This document shows positions 33,722-44,341 of a stretch of DNA of 64,000 nt, piece after piece. A model generated the notes under the pieces. It was given only the letters and a program-made list of their open reading frames with translations. It did not search any database and was not told the origin of the DNA. Every line of letters starts with the position of its first letter. The stretch's first letter is position 1. Position numbers and translations under genes: made by a program. Source of the stretch: Undaria pinnatifida (lineage: Eukaryota > Sar > Phaeophyceae > Laminariales > Alariaceae); the NCBI GenBank assembly GCA_012845835.1, contig JABAKD010000030.1:14231076-14295075 (forward strand), given 5' to 3'.

Positions 33722-34018
33722 CGGACATATTTCACTCTTCGCTCGCGCTGATGCCCTCCGAGAAAACCCTGGGCTTTGCCTCAACTGCCACGACGACAAC
33801 CACTCCTTCAAGCATTGTAGGCATCAGAATGCGAACGGCCGTTTAAACCCTGAACTTGACCAACTTGGTGACAATGACGCATACCGACGTTGGCAAGCGT
33901 GCATGATCTGCTACCGCCGAGACGGCAAACCTCCTCGCCCGAAAAACAACAAGAAATATCATCGCCATCATTCAGGTCAATTGCGAGGGTACCACCGGAA
34001 TCAGGGCCAGGTAAACTG
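33722..34018 (+). pseudogene. Gag zinc knuckle (CCHC) fragment
   Basis: The open stretch encodes GLCLNCHDDNHSFKHCRHQN, a perfect C-x2-C-x4-H-x4-C zinc knuckle. It is followed by LDQLGDNDAYRRWQACMICY and a basic, His-rich tail ending at TGA. This is the nucleocapsid end of a retroelement gag. It lacks its own ATG and follows a TGA, so it is a piece of a longer, broken frame. Confidence 0.8.
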
Positions 34019-34406
34019 AGGGCCAGGTAAACTGTCATAACGATAGCACATACACGTCGGACCCCCATGGTGGTATCCCGCGCTCGCCTGCCTCTTCTGC
34101 CCCCGCCCCTGCTCTCGGAATGCGCTTCGGAGCCGCCCATAACCGGGGTGGAAATCGTACCGCGCGCCAGCCTGGCACATTCCGTACCGGCAATTGACAG
34201 CTCGACGGCGGTACGACACACCCAGCCTGTGCGTCAGCGGCACTGCTGGGGACACCTCTTCTGGTTTCACAAGATTATCGTGTACCTGTTGCTAGCCTGT
34301 TCAATAACGCAGCACACATTGCCCCTGTTAAGAACTCACGGGTTCCTACGCCGTCTGTTGACGATTCCCACGGCGTAGTGTCGGCGGCGGGAACCAGCGC
34401 TTCGAG

Positions 34407-34610
34407 CGTGGTTCCCCTAAGGCAGGCTATTTTTTCGACGACGAGAACGCACGCTCCCAACGCCGTTCCCCTCGGTCATGGTCTGAGTTCGGCGACGGGA
34501 ACCCTCGCTTCCATCACCGTTCCCTTCAGCCACGGCATAAATTCGGCAATGGGGGTACGCGTTCCAAGCGCCGCACCCATCAACCATGGCGCGAGAGCTT
34601 GCGTTTTGCG
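34407..34610 (+). repeat. 54-bp minisatellite encoding an 18-residue repeat
   Basis: Three full units and part of a fourth, each starting near GTTCCC and encoding VP-x-x-(H/Q)-G/A-(I/L)-x-S-A/T-x-G/R-T/V-type peptides. It lies in the spacer between the gag knuckle and NADAR, within an open frame running 34378-34956. Confidence 0.75.
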
Positions 34611-34689
34611 CGCTCGCCCCAGGCATGTGTCCCGCAGCCATAAGGCTGCGGTGACGGCGCGTCGCCTTTTTAGGCGAACGTGTTCACCC

Positions 34690-34800
34690 CCCCCCCTCCC
34701 TGACCATGTGATGGCGGTCGGTTTGAGGTATGGGACAGCCGACCCGGAAACACTTTTTCCTGACCACGAGGTGGCGGTCGGTTTCGGGTGTGGGAAGGCC
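34690..34800 (+). repeat. Short tandem duplication in the gypsy spacer
   Basis: Two units of about 56 bases, each with TGACCA(C/T)G, then GGCGGTCGGTTT, then TGGGA, close in sequence. Confidence 0.6.
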
Positions 34801-34827
34801 AACACTAAAACACCGAGGACTGACTCC

Positions 34828-35150
34828 ACGATAGCCCCCCCAAAAAAACAGCGATTTTCTTCAACGAACGTTTCATGGCTGCTCGACGCGAGGGAGGGTG
34901 CTACAAAAAAATATCTTCATACATCATTTTGTTTGCAAAGGACTATACAACAATGACATCGGGGTGGCAAGGGGCACCGTAATTCAGGAGATACGACCGG
35001 GAGCTGATTTTGAAACCGGCGATTTTGTTCAAGAAAAGTTGGGGGGGCTACAGTAGAACAACTCTGAAATATTTTGCGAGGCTCGATCCGGTGTTTGTTC
35101 GCGATATCAGCGGGTGCTCTATCCTTTTTTCAATCAAGAACGAGTCAACA
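34828..35150 (+). repeat. Segment related to 38.78-39.35 kb
   Basis: Contains CAGCGATTTTCTTCAACGAA, encoding KKQRFSSTNVSWLL, and then a stretch with GGGTGGCAAGGGGCACCG and TTGGGGGGGCTACAG. Both parts recur at 39258-39345 and 38785-38935 in the opposite order. This could reflect LTR or leader sequence rearranged by deletion or nested insertion. Confidence 0.6.
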
Positions 35151-35215
35151 AGATTGGTAACCTCGTCTCCCTTCTCCAAGGGGCCTAACGGAAAATAGCC
35201 TTCTCGGGTGGAATT

Positions 35216-36180
35216 TTGTTGCCACCTGCCCAAGATCCGCTCCTGAAAACGCCCACAGGCTCTACGGGTCCTGATTCGTCTTCTAGCACGCTAAGCCACG
35301 TGCATCAGGCCACGTCTGCCCCAGTGGTACAGGAAGGAGATCCGACACTGCGCGACGGGCCAGTGGCGACGCCACGGCCTCCAGCCCTATCAACTAGACG
35401 TTATTTCCGTACAATTACGGGAGAATCGCGCCTCTCGTCAAGCAGAAACAATTCAGAACCCGATGCCCCTTCGGGCGCAGTTAGAGCAGTTTCTTGCGGT
35501 TTTGCGCCAACAAGCGAAGGGGCCACGACGCAAGAAACCGAGGGATCGGACTCGCGTCGTGCTCCCGAGACCTGGTGTTCCCGCAAGGGGACACCACAGG
35601 CCCAAAGTGCCGAGGCCTGGTGTTCTCGGACGGGGACATTGCAGGCCCAAAATTTCTCCAACACGGCTTTTGACCCTTCTTTCGAGTACTCCACAGACAG
35701 AGTGGTGTTGTTCTGCCAGCCCTCATTCTTTTCACAGTGGTTTCCTTCGTCATTTGTCGCGGACGGCGTGTCATATTCTTGCCCGGAGCAGTATATGGTG
35801 GCCGAAGGGGCCCGGCTTTTTAAAAACCGTCTAGCAGTGAAGCTCATCAAGTCGTCGCCTGACCCAAGCACACATAAACGCATCGCTCGAGGCGTGCGCA
35901 TCTTTGACTCTGCTGTTTGAGACAGGGAGAAGCAAAGCGTCGTGTTATCTGGCACTTACGCCGAATTCAGGCAGAATTCAGCCATGAAAAATCACCTTTT
36001 GAGCACCGGCAACAAGCTTCTGACTGAAGCCAGTCCTCTAGACCCAGTGTGGGGCATTGGCCTCCGGGCGGATGATCTCAGGGCCAACAGCCCATGCCAG
36101 TGGAGAGGGAAACATTTGCTCGGGTGAGGCATTTTATGCCGTTCGCGCAGAAACTCGCGAAAGTGAAATTGGGTTGACGC
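35216..36180 (+). pseudogene. NADAR (YbiA-like, DUF1768) domain protein, broken by TGA and a frameshift
   Basis: A Ser/Thr/Pro-rich lead of about 150 residues, with two copies of a WCSR-GT-QAQ motif, is followed by the NADAR fold. Visible are PSFFSQWFPSSFVADGVSYS, then CPEQYMVAEGARLFKNRLAV with the conserved Glu, and ARGVRIFDSAV. An in-frame TGA at 35918-35920 sits where the family has Trp. The frame continues DREKQSVVLSGTYAEFRQNS, LLSTGNKLLTEASPLDPVWG and WRGKHLLG. A +1 shift then gives EAFYAVRAETRE, the last helix. NADAR enzymes cleave N-glycosidic bonds, including ADP-ribose from guanine. The frame opens without ATG. Confidence 0.88.
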
Positions 36181-36349
36181 ATCCGACCCCCCCTAGTTGG
36201 TTCCGCACTTGCACTGCGAATGCAGAAACCCAAGAATTTTTGTCGGCGCCGCGACCGGGCCGCTAGCAGCGGCCAGCGCCCGCACAGATCCTCCTTCGGA
36301 GTTTTCGACCTACTTCTCGGACGCGCTGACCGACTCGAAACGCCGTGAA

Positions 36350-36806
36350 GTCTTGGAGATAGCTTTTTTGGCGCCGGCCCTGAGCTTGCGCTGTCAGAAC
36401 ACGGCCCCTGTCTCGTCGGGGGTACTGGGACGCTGGACGACTTTTCGTTTACTATCAAAGTCGCTTGTATCAGTCGAGCAACGCTCGACTCGGAGAGACA
36501 TTGGACTTCTCTTGATTTGGAGGCCGGAAGCATTGTTTGGGCTCTCAAACGCCTCCGAGGATACTTTGGGGAACGTGATTCCGCACATTTTCCGGCCACA
36601 AGACACTACCAGGTAGAGAGCGTTGGCAAAGTGGGGACCTACAATGCACGAGTCCAGCGGTAGCTTGAGTTCGTCACCGCGTTCGATTACACATCGAGTA
36701 CCGCAAAGGCAGCGCCAACTGCAACGCCGATTTTCTGACTCGCTTGCCAGAGCTTGCCACGGAGCATGACCGCAGTGGCTTGACAAGCTTTAACCCCGTG
36801 GATTGA
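36350..36806 (+). pseudogene. Ty3/gypsy RNase H fragment
   Basis: Pieces in shifting frames read LFVYYQSRLYQSSNAR, then LDSERHWTSLDLEAGSIVWA and LKRLRGYF. After a stop replacing Trp in the RW motif comes EFVTAFDYT, then EYRKGSANCNADFLTRLPEL. The IVWALKRLRGYF and YRKGSANCNADFLTR motifs are hallmarks of gypsy RNase H. RT upstream is absent: only about 250 bases separate this from NADAR. Confidence 0.82.
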
Positions 36807-36894
36807 CAAGCCTCAACCGCGTTGAAGATAGCGGTATTTACCTCATACGGATCTGTGGGCTGCACACTCCCTCTTCGCCGATCCCAGGGGTCGG

Positions 36895-37055
36895 TTTGGG
36901 TGGGCTCGTGCCCCGCACCGAAAGCACTGCCTTGGGTGGGCTCGTATCCCGCACCGAAAGCACCGCCTTAGGTGGGCCCGCACCCCACGCCCCTCGCCGA
37001 AAGCATTGTCTTGGCTGGGCTCGTGCCCCGCACTGAACATGCTGCCTGGGGTGGG
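36895..37055 (+). repeat. About 42-bp minisatellite
   Basis: Around four units of GGTGGGCTCGTGCCCCGCAC-type sequence followed by CGAAAGCA, encoding GLVPRTESTALG-like peptides in one frame. It lies between the RNase H and integrase remnants. Confidence 0.8.
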
Positions 37056-37716
37056 ATCCCCCTCACCTCTACCGAATTTCACGATTTTCGCACACAAAAG
37101 CCACGTATGTGGATTAACAGCCTTTCTGCTTCCCCTGGGGAACTCGTAGCTCATGTTCACCGCCGAAGGCTGTACCAGCCGCGGGTCGGTTTCGCCTGCC
37201 GCTGAAACACCGTTTTCGCTTCGGATTTTGCCATACCCATTGAGGGCGGCACGCGCTCCGCAGAAGCTCTGGCTGCAGCGACGACTGTCGCACAGTTGAC
37301 TCCTCTATCAAGGAGTTTCACACAGAAGACGGACTCCGCCGCAACCACCGGTTCGACCGTGTCCGCCTCTGCCTCGCTTGGCACTCCAGCGCCTCCGTCT
37401 GCGACACCGCCTTCGAACCGCATCTCAATTTGGACGCGTCGAGAACAGCGAAAGCAACCGGTAATACACCCCCCGCTGTAGATTAAGGCTTCGGGCTCGA
37501 CGGGGCCCCTCGACCATCTACCCGGCGTGTCAACACCCGCCATAAATCCCACGACCGCGGCAGACCCCGTCGACCGCCGCGACCCCTGCTCCTACCGCCT
37601 CTCCGGTCCCCACGGTTCCATTTCCGTCCGTCCGTGACCGCTCAGAGCCTATTGGGACTTCTATATTACGATTTCCGCCAACTCTTGGCGACAACCCAAC
37701 TGCACCTACACAGTTA

Positions 37717-38250
37717 AACGCCCTCGACAACGTCGATGAACTGCAGTTCGCTGATTCCGTCGCGCGAGTTTCGCCTGCCGACTGGAAGGAAGAACATCAC
37801 GCTGAGCGGACATGCCATGCCGTTGTGCGCTGCATCACTATCGGCCGGCCGCCGGCCCTGCCACTCGACTTCTTGTTGTGTTGCCCCTCGCACATGTGTC
37901 TTCGCAAAAGCGTCCCCCCCCTTTCGGACACCCAGGAGCTGGCAAATAAAGGTCGCCTACCTATAACCGACGACGACTCGTCTGTAACCCGCGGCGACTT
38001 CATCATGGTGCTAGACAAGACGCATTGGATGGGACTCTCTGAACGATCCTCGGAGCGGGACATGGACCTCCAACACTCTCGAAACCACATTGTACGTTAT
38101 TGGGCCGGCACCCCGGACCAACCGCGCCAAACCAACCGACTCTGCCGCCGAATGCGCGTTGGTGCGGCACAACGTGATCTTTCTCGGAACAAAGGCGAAC
38201 ATGTTGGCGCCCAGCTACGCTCCCGCCACGCGCACAGAGTGAATTAACCG
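37717..38250 (+). pseudogene. Integrase linker and chromodomain-like remnants of the gypsy relic
   Basis: Reading frames give LDNVDELQFADSVARVSPAD, HHAERTCHAVVRCITIGRPP and ALPLDFLL, similar to the linker before the integrase zinc-binding domain in gypsy polyproteins. After SDTQELANKGRLPITDDDS the sequence jumps to MVLDKTHWMGLSERSSERDM and RNHIVRYWAG, a chromodomain-like W-x-x-x-x-S-x-E pattern. The integrase catalytic core (DDE) is missing, apparently deleted. A TAA at about 38246 ends the frame. Confidence 0.6.
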
Positions 38251-38251
38251 C

Positions 38252-38541
38252 CTCCGCGACACAGTACTCCCTAAGGGAGCCCACATTTGGTACAAGGACG
38301 ACGATGGGTTGTGGTGGCTTGGGAAAATCAGCGCAATTGCAACCAAAAGCGGGGTATATCTGGTCCGAGGTTTGGACGACCCGAGGCCGATTGAACTTCT
38401 TCCCTCTCCGGCGCGCTACATGACTTCGACGGGGATCGTACGAGGCTCTTGGTATCTTCAGGTCCAAGTCGACAGCGCCTTCCCGCGGGGGATCCAACGT
38501 AGCGTAGATGAACCTCGAGGCGCGGCCGTGACTAGTTGACT
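38252..38541 (+). pseudogene. C-terminal SH3/Tudor-like tail of gypsy integrase polyprotein
   Basis: The frame reads LPKGAHIWYKDDDGLWWLGK, then ISAIATKSGVYLVRGLDDPR and PIELLPSPARYMTSTG, ending QVDSAFPRGIQRSV and TGA. The strand-rich pattern with G-x-x-W and Y-x-V-R-x-L-D-D-P suits an SH3- or Tudor-like chromatin- or nucleic-acid-binding module at the end of an integrase polyprotein. The open frame of about 90 residues is unbroken. Confidence 0.55.
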
Positions 38542-38779
38542 TTCAAGCCGCCGCAGCACCTCGATAGTTTTCCTTTTTTTTTCTTGGTTATGAGGTTTGG
38601 AGTTCTTATCCTTGGGTTGTTTGTGTTGTTTCGAGCGTTTGGATAGGATGTGGGGCGATTCTTACATTTTTTTAGTCCCTCCCCCTTGCTCAGTACCGGG
38701 CCAAGGTCTGGGTAATCAGGACTATCGGTTTTTCTGTTCGTTAAAATTCACCCTGCCGAGGCCCTACACCTTCGCATAT

Positions 38780-39350
38780 AGTTTCTTGTTTGCAATAGAG
38801 TATCAAACGATGAGGTCAGGGTGGCAAGAGGCACAGTGTACCAGGAGATACGGCCGGGAGCTGGTTTTAAAACCGGCCGTTTCGTTAAATAAATGTTGGG
38901 GGGGCTACCGCAGAACGACTCTTGTGTCGCATTTGGTCTACTTTTTTCGGCTAGACACTTCTGCCCCTCGAGGGGCTGTTGGTAGTGTCGCCTTCCGTTT
39001 AGGGTATTTGTTGTTTCCTCATCCCCCCCCTACGCCGTGCCGGTGGTCTGCGGGAGGTAATTGGCATGACTTCCCCTTGTCTTGGCGCCTGTGTTTCCCT
39101 TCTATTCGCGTTTCTTCGTCTCGCCCCCTCCCACCACGCTGACGGTACGCGGGAGGCTTTCGACGATGGTCCCCCCGGCGACCTGGGTACCCTGTTCACT
39201 CGTAACGTGGCACGGGACTGTGTGTTATTTATCTATTCATTTGTGTCTAATTCTACGATGCCCCCCTCCAAAAAACAGCGATTTTCTTTGACGAACGTTG
39301 CATGGCTGCTTAACACGAGCAAGGATGCTGTGAATAACGGAATAAGCGTT
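38780..39350 (+). repeat. Gypsy-associated leader/LTR-like segment
   Basis: Contains GGGTGGCAAGAGGCACAG, TTGGGGGGGCTACCG and, at 39258, an ATG opening MPPSKKQRFSLTNVAWLLNT. Both parts are related to 34828-35150. It may be the 3' LTR or the leader of a neighbouring copy. Terminal boundaries were not found. Confidence 0.5.
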
Positions 39351-39619
39351 TTCGAATTCAGCGGGGGCTGGCGGCGGCCAAGCAGGCGGTGTCGGTTCCG
39401 GCGACTACTGCTGCTGCTGATCTTGATCCTGCTGCTGCTACTGCGTTGGCGACGGCCATTGCTCCTCCTGCTCTTCCTTCATAGCTACTCTAGTCTCAAA
39501 TTCCACCATTATCCCTTTTCCCCCGTGCGTCAAAGGCCATCCCTTTTTCCGTTCCAACCACCACACTTGCGTCTCCGATCACCACATATTTTTCACTTTG
39601 GTTAACCAATCTTTCAACC

Positions 39620-40161
39620 ACAACCACCCCCTTTTGTTAATCTTCGCCAAATTCCTCTGGTGGCGAAGGCGGGAGCGGCTCCGCTGCCAGCGACTGCTGC
39701 GGCGGTAGCGGCTCGGGCGGTTGCGGTGACGTTTTTGGCTCGGCCACTTCTGCGTTCTCTTCCAACCTTCCCGACTCGGGTTGGTTTGCGAAAAATTCCT
39801 CCGATCGCTGTTCCTCCAACGACCACGCTATTGGTACTGATGAAATCATTTTTTAAAACAGCTCTTGCTGCTGCTCATGGATGCCTTGCATTCGTTGCCA
39901 TTTGAACTGGCCGACTATCTCTGGGAGAGTTCCCTCTAGGAATTGTTGAGTCGTCGGGAATGCAGCACTCCCGTTGGCGTCTGTCCATCCCTGACTGCTC
40001 TTTCCACGGAGGATTATCCTGGCAAGATCCTGTACTTGCAATGCAGTAAACCAAGTCATGCGCTTGTCAGTAAAAGCTGGGTCTCGACCTTGTCGTCCTC
40101 GGAGACTGAGTAGCCTTCGTAGAAAATTGGTTCCCCTCCATCTAGACTGTAGCCGCCGCAC
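39620..40161 (-). pseudogene. Hypothetical ORF with one in-frame stop
   Basis: The minus-strand frame from 40161 reads KRMTWFTALQVQDLARIILR, GKSSQGWTDANGSAAFPTTQ and QFLEGTLPEIVGQFKWQRMQ, meets TAA at about 39853, and resumes MISSVPIAWSLEEQRSEEFF with a Pro/Glu-rich tail. Not recognised. It may be a retroelement or captured-gene remnant. Confidence 0.3.
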
Positions 40162-40169
40162 TACTCGCT

Positions 40170-42129
40170 GCAGTCGACAATCATCCTCGTCTCGAGCTCC
40201 TCAGAGAGCCCTACGTCCAAAGGCACAAGTTGTCTTATCGTGCGATCGTGCTATTAATAGCATAATCGACTATCTGTATGCCCGGCGTCGGGTGGCTCAC
40301 GGGGAGATTGCTCTCGGTACCCGACGAGGGACCATCAGGCGGGGGAGAAGATAATAAGATAGAACATATATATTAAAGTATTAGCGTCCCGGAGACCACT
40401 GAACATGCGCACCCGAAGACAACTATTAGTAATGGTGTACTGAGCCAAAGGGGGCTGAACTCGAACATATCGAAGATTGGGACCGCCAATCATATCAATA
40501 GTTCTACTCTACCATCTCCGTATAGATTCTATGCAAACATACATATCACACATCAGACTTGTGCACAGGCATAAACCAACAGGGATTATCGCTACAACTC
40601 ATGAAGACGAAGATGGAATCTAACGACTGCTGTCCGTCGTCCCTCTTATTTCGATCGCTGTTTTTTCCTCCGAGCAATGAATATCAACGACGAAAACGGA
40701 GGGGTTTCAAGAACGAGCGTTGAAGGTACGGAAGGCACGGCTTGAGCATCACGACAAACCGACGTTATCAGTAACGCTGCAAAAACTTGTAGAATATTAT
40801 CGTATGGTTGGGGAGCTGGGGGAGGCAGAGAGTTTGTTACGGGTAGCAGTGGCATTTTCTATTTAATACGTAAATGTCTATCCCCTGTCGCGGTAGTGTC
40901 TACAATACTGATTTTTTCAACCCGCTGTGGAGGAGACTTTTGTTCAGATTTGGGCAGATGTTGTTGAGTGTACGACGTGTACGAGAGGGTAGTGTAACCG
41001 CCTGAGAGTACGTAGAGACAACAGGCAAGTTTTTCCCTCTGGAACATGTTATATGCCTCAGACAGGACGCACTAATTGGCTTTACTAGTGGGTCCTGGAT
41101 AATATAGGTCTACCCTCCGTGTTCTTCCATCGTGAGCGCCTTGATATAAGCCCGTCCCTGCAAACTTATCTTGAGTTTTGATCTCCTCCCCGGCCCCCCT
41201 CTCCCCGCGCGACGCGGTGCGCGGCTGTGTATGGTGTAAAATGAGCGTCATAGGTAGCCAGCCCTTACCTGTAACAATATACGAAGCATGTATCAGTTTG
41301 ACGTTTGCTGTAGTAGTTTGTGGTAACTTGCTGCGCTGAGTGAGGCTGTAGGGTGCTGGCTGTGCTGTGCCCTGATATTTCGAGCAGTACATATAATCCG
41401 GTATAGGCTGGTTGTAGCTAGTATATTATTTCGACCTTGGCCACTCAACCACCTGGAATCCACGTATTCGAAATAGTCTAGTACCCAGTACGGTATTCAG
41501 CAAGATCTGCAGACTGATTGATGGCTGAGAGATGGCTTGATGTTTGATTTGAAACATGTGAACTTGATATGACTTGCGGAAAAACGAACAGAAAATCAAT
41601 GTTCTAAAATATATGTAGGAAAACCCGTACGTACCTCTGATGGTAAACGACACCAGGTGTATACACTTCAAAGTCCTTTTTGGTCGATCTCACAAACCTG
41701 AAGTGTACTTTTTTTTTTAAATACACCAAGCGCTCAGTGCTTGGCCCCACGTGGTAGCCTGAATGACCAGATAAAACTAATGGCCAATAATAATGGCTCA
41801 CGCTTTTGGTGATGCCAGTTCTTACACGTCGGCTCTTTGGACGTTTCGACCCATCCGGGTGATCCTTGTTTGTTGCTGTCCCAATTCCATTCATATTGTA
41901 ACAGTTTTCTTCAATTATGATGGAGGAAGTCGTTCCGTGTTTTTAACGGCATGAATCTCACGAGGTGAAATCGGAAATTCCGACTTTCCCCAACGACTAT
42001 ACAGATGAGCTAAATTTTGTGGCCTGCGGGTGCTCTACCCAGAAATGACCATGGAGACGTTCTCAAAAAGCAAAATAGCAACATCAATCAGCAACGAGGC
42101 GACATGCACCTCCGATCACTATGTATTAG
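40170..42129. other. No recognised gene
   Basis: Holds the diverged copy of the 44-kb repeat (40960-41160) and an R1-like end at 41680-41715. Short frames show no known domain. Confidence 0.5.
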
Positions 42130-42940
42130 TGAAAGAGCTTTCATCTGTAGGAGTGCAGGGGTCTGGCGTTTTGGATCCACGCTTTAGTTTGTGTGTTCCC
42201 TGGTAGTGTGTGAGATGGGCGTTCGAAGAGCTTTAGGATCAAGTGTGCACCGCCCGGCGCATGATGCAGAACGCCAGATCTCACTCGCCGCCCTTTATGC
42301 GATCAATGCAGGTGTGTGAGTGTGCCTTTGCAATACATCAAGAGCAGAAGAGAGATCACTTCGGAACGGTAGCGATCGACGTCCACCGTATGTTACATCA
42401 TGACTCGACAGCATTAACAACCCGAGCATCAGGCCTGGGCTGGATCTCCGCTCGCCTGTATATACAGGGAGTACACAGGAACTTGGGAACAAACCCGGTA
42501 GACCCAAGAAGCTCACTCCAAAAGCTAACTCACACTAACAATTGCTTTATGCATACTGAATTCCACAGATGTCTGGGTGTGTCCTCCTCAGTGCGGGTTA
42601 TTGTTAAGAGGGGCTCTGGTGGAATCGAATAAAGCTACGTCTCTGCGAAAGCTCAGAAATTGAGTACTTTCCGAGGGCCTGTTCAATTGGCATACCTGCA
42701 GGGGACTCTCTGTGCCCCCGCCCAATACTCCATTACTTGTATACAGTTTTTGTGCGCAGAACAAGGTTGAATGTCTTAGTCCTGTTGACCCTGGCATTGG
42801 CAGGGATTCACCGACCTGTATCCTTCACGACGGTATGCACACCCCGTAACACGCGCGATCGAAGTATCACACGCAGCTTGCAAAGCTGAGTTTTGATCCA
42901 AAAAAATTAGTCGATCTCACAGCTCAATCAAGTATATGTT
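42130..42940 (+). repeat. Repeat R2 joined to an R1 end, copy 2
   Basis: Matches 25930-26625 through most of its length. A stretch of about 130 bases (42604-42735) has no counterpart in copy 1 and interrupts the R1-like part. Confidence 0.85.
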
Positions 42941-43159
42941 TTCGTTTTTCAAATATATACAGCAATGCGGTTCACAATAACTAGAAAAATGGTGCCATCT
43001 ACCGGTCGGTGCGCACGAAGGATTAAGCGATGTCTGCGCCCCCCCCCCCCCCCCCCCCCGCTGCCAGGGCGGTGAAAACCCGACATGTTTCGTCCCGCTA
43101 TGGTAGGGATGCGAGGATCAATATTCCTATTGATACTGGTGCTTGGTTCCCGAAAAAAA

Positions 43160-43460
43160 GGCTCCGGTATGATGTGGTCTGGGTATACGGTTGTTGAATT
43201 TGATATTCCGACTTTGCTACGGTCTTGGTATGCGGTTGGTTGTTCAATTTGATATTCTGGTGTGTGATATGGTCTTGGTATGGGGTCTCGAATTTGGGGT
43301 TCCAGCATGATATGGTCTTGGCATGTGGTTCTTGAGTTTAAGATTCTGGTATAAGGTACCTGGTGGTACGGTTTTCGGTTGTGGTTCTTGAACATAATGT
43401 TATGGTATGATATGGTATTCTTGCTGTGTGGTTATTGAATTTGATATTACTTCTGGTATG
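43160..43460 (+). repeat. Degenerate tandem repeat of about 60 bp
   Basis: Four to five units of ATGATATGGTCTTGG, then TATG-GGTT-TTGAA, then TTTGATATTCTGGT, with many changes. A C run (43037-43058) lies just upstream. Confidence 0.75.
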
Positions 43461-43489
43461 CCAAAAGCTATTTTTGGAATTGATGGGGT

Positions 43490-43680
43490 GCGCAGTGAAG
43501 AAAAAAACGGTTGCAACGGCATTTCACTGCATACGCTGTGATTGGTTGGCATTCTAAAGGTTGTGTTGAATGAACAGTGAAAGAGGGCACCGATTGCGAC
43601 GGAATTTCACTGCATACGCTTTGGTTGGCATTTAATTGGGACGAAAGGGTGAACAGTGAACTAGGAGAAGACCGGTTACA
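43490..43680 (+). repeat. Tandem pair of about 90 bp
   Basis: Two units sharing AGTGAAAGA/AAGAAAAAA, CGGCATTTCACTGCATACGC and TTGGTTGGCATT. Confidence 0.75.
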
Positions 43681-43974
43681 GCGTCCTTGCACTGTAGAAG
43701 CAATGGGTATGCCACCACATCTCGGCGTGCTGTTTCCTGGACGTGCCTCCTCTTGCTCGCCCCTCCCGACTCTGACGGGAGCGGCCTCGGCCGTTCTTGC
43801 CTCGTGTCGTTACAGCCCCTGCAAAAATACTGATTTTTGCCAAGCTTCTGTTGTGTAGTGACCTGATTTTGAGCTTCTGTTGCGTAGTGACCTGCTTTCG
43901 GGATCTGGCGATTTCAATTTGTGACTCACCATGGGTACTTCGAAAGATGATTTGTGATCTTGTGCACCTAGCAG

Positions 43975-44145
43975 GGAGGCTGTTGAGTGTACGAGGTGTA
44001 CGGATGGGAGTGTACCCGGCTGGGAGTATACGCACAGACAACCGGCACTTTATCGCAGGGCGGCTGTTGAGTGTACGAGGTGTACGGGTGGGAGTGTACC
44101 CGGCTGGGAATATACGTACAGACATCCGGTACTTCGTCCCTGAGA
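43975..44145 (+). repeat. Tandem pair of about 84 bp
   Basis: Two units with GGCTGTTGAGTGTACGAGGT, GTGTACCCGGCTGGGA and ACAGACA-CCGG. A diverged copy is at 40960-41045, and the flank to about 44300 also resembles 41045-41160. Confidence 0.8.
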
Positions 44146-44341
44146 TGTCTCATGCGTCCCAGTCAGGGACGCACTGTTAACAGTTCACATACTGTTCTTT
44201 GTTCCAGGAAACTATTAAATATATGCCTACCCTCCCGGAGTGTTCTTCCATCATGAGGGCCTTGGTATAGCCCCGTCCCGGCCTGCCAGCCCACAATCTG
44301 TGTCGCCAACAGTTAAACCACCTAAAAGCTCGGTTTCATGT

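Larger units (their letters stand above)
31440..38541 (+). mobile_element. Ty3/gypsy retroelement relic with NADAR domain
   Basis: Ordered remnants on the plus strand: a gag helical region (31541-33000), a gag zinc knuckle (33722-34018), a repetitive spacer, a NADAR domain (35216-36180), the end of RNase H (36350-36806), an integrase N-terminal linker (37717-37990), a chromodomain-like piece (38000-38150) and an SH3-like C-terminal tail (38250-38541). The RT and integrase cores are missing, and stops and frameshifts are frequent. LTRs could not be delimited; segments near 34.83-35.1 kb and 38.78-39.35 kb are related and may include LTR or leader sequence. Confidence 0.75.

Noticed and set aside
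36057-36266. Separate small plus-strand gene
   Set aside because: Its middle (EAFYAVRAETRE) is the last helix of the frameshifted NADAR domain.
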